A stretch of 64,000 nt of DNA from Trichomonas vaginalis G3 (Eukaryota; Parabasalia; Trichomonadida; Trichomonadidae): contig NC_067203.1 in assembly GCF_026262505.1 (NCBI RefSeq), forward strand, positions 2,108,001 to 2,172,000, in the 5' to 3' direction. How positions within the stretch are numbered: position 1 is the stretch's first letter; each line of letters starts with the position of its first letter. Positions 61,288 to 64,000 of this stretch are shown here, piece by piece. A program made the position numbers and the translations under genes. Under the pieces are notes generated by a model, which ran no database searches, was not told the origin of the DNA, and worked only from the letters and a program-made list of their open reading frames with translations.

Positions 61288-61330
61288 AATAAAGTTAGTT
61301 TTATTTTTTTTATTTTTTTTATTTTGTATA
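61288..61330 (+). promoter_or_regulatory. Early-type leader of the 61342 gene
   Basis: AAATAAAGTTAGTTTTATTT, long T-rich run, TTTTGTATAAAAAA, then ATG at 61342. Matches the leaders at 19422, 21401 and 63276. Confidence 0.6.
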
Positions 61331-61341
61331 AAAAAATAAAA

Positions 61342-62283
61342 ATGTCAAAAACAATCGGCACAACAACACTTCAAACAACTACAGCACCAAACTCGTTAGT
61401 CATGAATCCTACGTCAATGTTAGTAGAGATGAAAAGCTTCATTCCTTCTTCATATACTTTCGAAACAGAAATCCAGAAGATAAAGCAGGAACTTTTAACA
61501 TGTAATTTAGACTGTAGTGCGAAAGATGAAACAAATGAACAGTATCTTTATGAAATGCAGGACATTATTGACCATTTGCCTAAACTACCTGAAATTCAGC
61601 AGCAAAAACTCACTATTCCTGAATTCGATGAAATAGAAGTCAAAGCAACTGACTCAGTAGAAATAAAGAAGTTCATACGAAAGGTAAACTATGAGTTTCT
61701 AGGATTTCATTGCAACCATAAAGTTATGGACAAAGATTGCGACATGTTATATAAGAACATCTCTGACATATATAAATCTGAAGAATTTAAGACCTACGAC
61801 AACTTTGTTTCGTTAGTTGCAGAATGTGTATGGCAGATAAGAGATAAAGATAGAAGATGTAAGGTATGGAACAAACAGATAAAACCAGCAGCTTTTGAGA
61901 TGAAGGGAGCAATTGACGCTTTAGTTGTTTTAGCAGGTAAGGTTTCAGAATATAACGCAAAAATGAACCCGCAATGTTCTAAATGTAAAGCAGCAATGAG
62001 GAGATATAACTACTCCGTCAAAGAGATAGAACGTATGAGAAACGACTATGCAGACTTAAAGAAAGAAGCAGAAAAGCCAGCAGAAGATAAAATGGACATG
62101 TTGACATTTCTGAACAAAAACTATCCAACTGCTGACGATTTCCTTCTATCTGACGTCAAGAAGAAATATAAAGAGACTTTCGGCATAGTTAAAACATTCG
62201 ATATCCTCAGCGAAGAAATAGAGGCTACAAAACTGTTTAGGATTTCAAATATACATCGTACAATTCATGTAAAACGGTTGTGA
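61342..62283 (+). CDS. Early-module protein, 313 residues, intact
   Basis: The whole counterpart of the broken gene at 19473-20409. It starts MSKTIGTTTLQTTTAPNSLV and is helical and charged, with conserved cysteines (HCNHKVMDKDC; NPQCSKCKAAM) that could bind zinc. I do not recognise a domain. The start at 61342 is chosen because it follows the shared leader; an upstream ATG in the leader is unlikely. It sits with KilA-N genes in both elements, so it probably works early, in replication or control. Confidence 0.7.
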   Translation: MSKTIGTTTLQTTTAPNSLVMNPTSMLVEMKSFIPSSYTFETEIQKIKQELLTCNLDCSAKDETNEQYLYEMQDIIDHLPKLPEIQQQKLTIPEFDEIEVKATDSVEIKKFIRKVNYEFLGFHCNHKVMDKDCDMLYKNISDIYKSEEFKTYDNFVSLVAECVWQIRDKDRRCKVWNKQIKPAAFEMKGAIDALVVLAGKVSEYNAKMNPQCSKCKAAMRRYNYSVKEIERMRNDYADLKKEAEKPAEDKMDMLTFLNKNYPTADDFLLSDVKKKYKETFGIVKTFDILSEEIEATKLFRISNIHRTIHVKRL

Positions 62284-62520
62284 AAAAAAGAGGTGAAAAA
62301 ACAGGTGAGATCGCACCACTTCACCTAAACTTTATTTTTGCTGAATTCTGTATAAAATTCTGAGTAAAATGACATATGGCTTGTGTCAAACCGTTGAGTT
62401 TTCACAAAATTCCAAAAATAACGTTTACCATGTAAAACGCTTATAAAATAACTGAGGTGAAAAAACAGGTGAAAAAACAGGTGAGATCGCACCTCTTCAC
62501 CTAAAATATATTTTTGCTGA
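62284..62520 (+). repeat. Gene-3'-end module, copy in Polinton C
   Basis: A GGTGAGATCGCACC block, then GTGTCAAACCGTTGAG, AACGTTTACCATGTAAAACG and a second GGTGAGATCGCACC block, in the same order as at 20410-20690 in Polinton B. Confidence 0.6.
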
Positions 62521-62525
62521 AAAAA

Positions 62526-63275
62526 ATGACCAAATTTCATTATATAACTGTTATTTTTGACGAAGTGAACTTTGACACTTCGTAAAAAAATCCCTGAAAT
62601 CATATCTTTTATACAAAATAAATGAAGAATACGAGTACATACAGTTTAACAAACAACTCCGTCTCATTCGTTCGGTCAAAGACGATATGTACCAAATGCA
62701 AAGTATTTTGACAGCATGTTTTGCTCCAGAAACCAAACATACAGACATTGGTTCAAAAACCAAAGCACACAAGAACTTTTGAGTGAAATTTCTCTAGACC
62801 GACTTTTTTCGGTCTAGCATAAAACTCATGAAAATCGTAAAAAAATGACCAAATTTCATGAATTTCCTCATATGTTTGCTACCCGAGGAAAACCGCGGGT
62901 AGAGATTCCGTACGAAAATCGTAAAAAATTGCGAGTAGGGAAAAAAACCTGGTCGCCTAAAACTCATGAAAATCGTGAAAAAATGACCAAATTTCATTAT
63001 ATAACTGTTATTTTTTGACGAAGTGAACTTTGACACTTCGTCAAAAAAATCCCTGAAATCATATCTTTTATACAAGATAGAAAATCTTACTCGCCTAAAA
63101 CTCATGAAAATCGTGAAAAATTGCGACCCAGACTTTTTTCGGGGTCGCCTAAAACTCATGAAAATCGTAAAAAAATGACCAAATTTCATTATATAACTGT
63201 TATTTTTTGACGAAGTGAACTTTGACACTTCGTAAAAAAAATCCCTGAAATCATATCTTTTATACAAGATAGAAA
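62526..63275 (+). repeat. Hairpin mosaic with three ~95-bp repeats and four CTCATGAAAATCGT units
   Basis: Three copies (about 62526-62617, 62983-63080, 63174-63270) of a unit containing GACGAAGTG...CACTTCGTC and ATCCCTGAAATCATATC. Between them AAAACTCATGAAAATCGT recurs near 62820, 62960, 63092 and 63150, each next to a different short hairpin, for example TAGACCGA...TCGGTCTA and GCGACCC...GGGTCGC. It lies within remains of a KilA-N gene. Confidence 0.65.
62621..62945 (+). pseudogene. KilA-N/DUF3627 gene remnant
   Basis: Parts of the KilA-N domain of the 21455 gene can be recognised (EYIQFNKQLRLIRSVKDDMY; FPHMFATRGKPRVEIPYENR). The gene is decayed, broken in several places, and interspersed with the hairpin repeats of this region. 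The DUF3627 part is not visible. Confidence 0.7.
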
Positions 63276-63327
63276 AAATAAAGTTAGTTTTTTGTAAAAT
63301 ATTTTTTTTATTTTGTATGTAAAGACA
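63276..63327 (+). promoter_or_regulatory. Early-type leader of the KilA-N/T5orf172 gene
   Basis: AAATAAAGTTAGTTTTTTGT, T-rich run, TTTTGTATGTAAAGACATAT, then ATG 63331. Confidence 0.6.
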
Positions 63328-63330
63328 TAT

Positions 63331-63942
63331 ATGACAAACACTGAGTTTGAAACAGTTAAAAAGATAGACAATGACACCAAATTGGTTAGAATAGGTGATT
63401 TAAACGTAAGATACTCAAAGAAATACAACAAATATTCTTTGTCAGACATTTTATCTCCATCTGGAAAGAAAACATACCATTGGGTTGGAATTGCTTCAAC
63501 TCAGAAAATTTTGACAAGAAATCCTGAGCTTATGATATCGGTAAAATTCTATGGAACTGCAGCATATCTCATCGACAAAAGTCTTATACCAATAGTTTTG
63601 TTATGGTTAGACCCAGTTGTTGGATATAACTTCATAACATATGGTTCATTCGATACGGAACGTTGCAGTGAAGGCTTACTTTACATCGTTCAGAAACCGA
63701 AGGACTTCAACACAAAAAGATATAAGATAGGAAGAACATATAATATAACTCAAAGATATGACAGTACAGTCAATAGAGTCAAGGTTGTGTTCGTTAACGA
63801 TATGAGAGCTGCTGAAACAGAACTACTCGAAAAGTTTGAGAAAATGTATGGTGCTCCCATAAAAGGTAAAGAAACGTTTGAAGTAGATGAGATAGATAAA
63901 GCTATAAAATTATTTGACGAAGTTGCTGAAAAATACATGTAA
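63331..63942 (+). CDS. KilA-N plus T5orf172 (GIY-YIG-like) protein, intact
   Basis: 203 residues. A KilA-N domain spans ~17-95 (LVRIGDLNVRYSKKYNKYSL ... AAYLIDKSLIPIVLLWL). Residues ~110-203 are a T5orf172-type domain of the GIY-YIG superfamily: GLLYIVQ (115-121), YKIGRT (131-136) and a glutamate in AAETELLE (162) stand where that fold has its catalytic strand, arginine and metal ligand. It could be a DNA-binding nuclease or regulator, as in poxvirus- and phage-related proteins. ATG 63331 (MTNTEFETVK) is used; the upstream TTG lies in the leader. A broken twin lies at 20756-21366. Confidence 0.8.
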   Translation: MTNTEFETVKKIDNDTKLVRIGDLNVRYSKKYNKYSLSDILSPSGKKTYHWVGIASTQKILTRNPELMISVKFYGTAAYLIDKSLIPIVLLWLDPVVGYNFITYGSFDTERCSEGLLYIVQKPKDFNTKRYKIGRTYNITQRYDSTVNRVKVVFVNDMRAAETELLEKFEKMYGAPIKGKETFEVDEIDKAIKLFDEVAEKYM

Positions 63943-64000
63943 AAATAACGTTTACCATGTAAAACGCTTGTGAGAAAACAGGTGAAAAAAAAGGTGAGAT

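Larger units (their letters stand above)
52024..64000. mobile_element. Polinton/Maverick C (enters at ~52024, runs off the right edge)
   Basis: It holds a Polinton integrase, a phage-collar fibre, two YPxxW-type family genes, small amphipathic proteins, a DNA adenine methyltransferase and an early-type block (61342-63942) related to that of Polinton B. The left end is placed at AGTGGGGC on the basis of the usual AG start and the change in sequence character; no duplication or second end is visible to prove it. The part seen is broken in about a dozen places. Polymerase, ATPase and major capsid genes are not in view. The segment from ~59.7 kb has different base composition, so it may be a second, nested piece. 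Confidence 0.75.

Noticed and set aside
62796-63275. Resemblance to a CRISPR array (short repeats with variable spacers)
   Set aside because: Repeat spacing is irregular, spacers are hairpins rather than unique protospacer-like sequence, there are no cas genes, and the surroundings are eukaryotic.
1-64000. tRNA, rRNA or other standard RNA genes
   Set aside because: I looked for tRNA-like cloverleaf signatures and rRNA-like conserved blocks and saw none; a dedicated search could still find small ncRNAs.

Overview
This window is AT-rich nuclear DNA from a protist, most likely a parabasalid (Trichomonas or Tritrichomonas; I cannot decide which). The evidence is a set of intronless host genes, a DUF3447/ankyrin-type gene and an ankyrin pseudogene of the kind trichomonads carry in large numbers, a PH-domain AGC kinase, and three separate Polinton/Maverick elements within 64 kb.

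Layout. Positions 1-~3990 are the end of a Polinton (A) with a protein-primed-type DNA polymerase B on the minus strand. Positions 4262-9290 are host DNA: a composite polypurine/GC-hairpin repeat, an ankyrin pseudogene, an RRM protein gene, and a 1.34 kb non-autonomous element bounded by inverted palindromes (7723-9062). Positions 9291-31980 are a full-length 22.7 kb Polinton (B) with ~1.25 kb terminal inverted repeats (TIRs), a 5-bp target duplication (TATGA), and genes for polymerase, integrase, packaging ATPase, major capsid protein, fibre and two KilA-N proteins. Several genes are whole and others are broken (about a dozen breaks in total). It sits in the loop of a hairpin belonging to a host hairpin-repeat array that continues at 31981-32370.

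Positions 32000-52000 are the host core: a decayed or frameshifted DDE transposase-like gene, a bZIP-like protein, an RJL-type GTPase, an Rpp40-like RNase P/MRP subunit, an acyltransferase-3 membrane protein, a divergent bromodomain-like protein, a PH-AGC (AKT-like) kinase, a TRIP12/UFD4-like HECT ubiquitin ligase and a truncated DUF3447 gene. Host starts are often marked by AAAAGTGAC.

Positions ~52024-64000 (running off the window) are Polinton C: an adenine DNA methyltransferase, small amphipathic proteins, a second phage-collar fibre, an integrase, two members of a conserved YPxxW-type family, then an early-type block with a paralogue of a B gene and KilA-N genes. Element C is also broken in about a dozen places in the part seen.

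B and C share one logic. Structural genes start in a T-rich/TTTTTAT...TAAATG context. Replication and regulatory genes share a long T-rich leader ending GTATGTAAAG. Intergenic spaces carry a covarying palindrome, GGTGAGATCTCACC. Polymerase and terminal-repeat factors would replicate the element, the integrase would insert it, and ATPase plus capsid, minor capsid candidates and fibre would form a particle. These roles are inferred from family knowledge.
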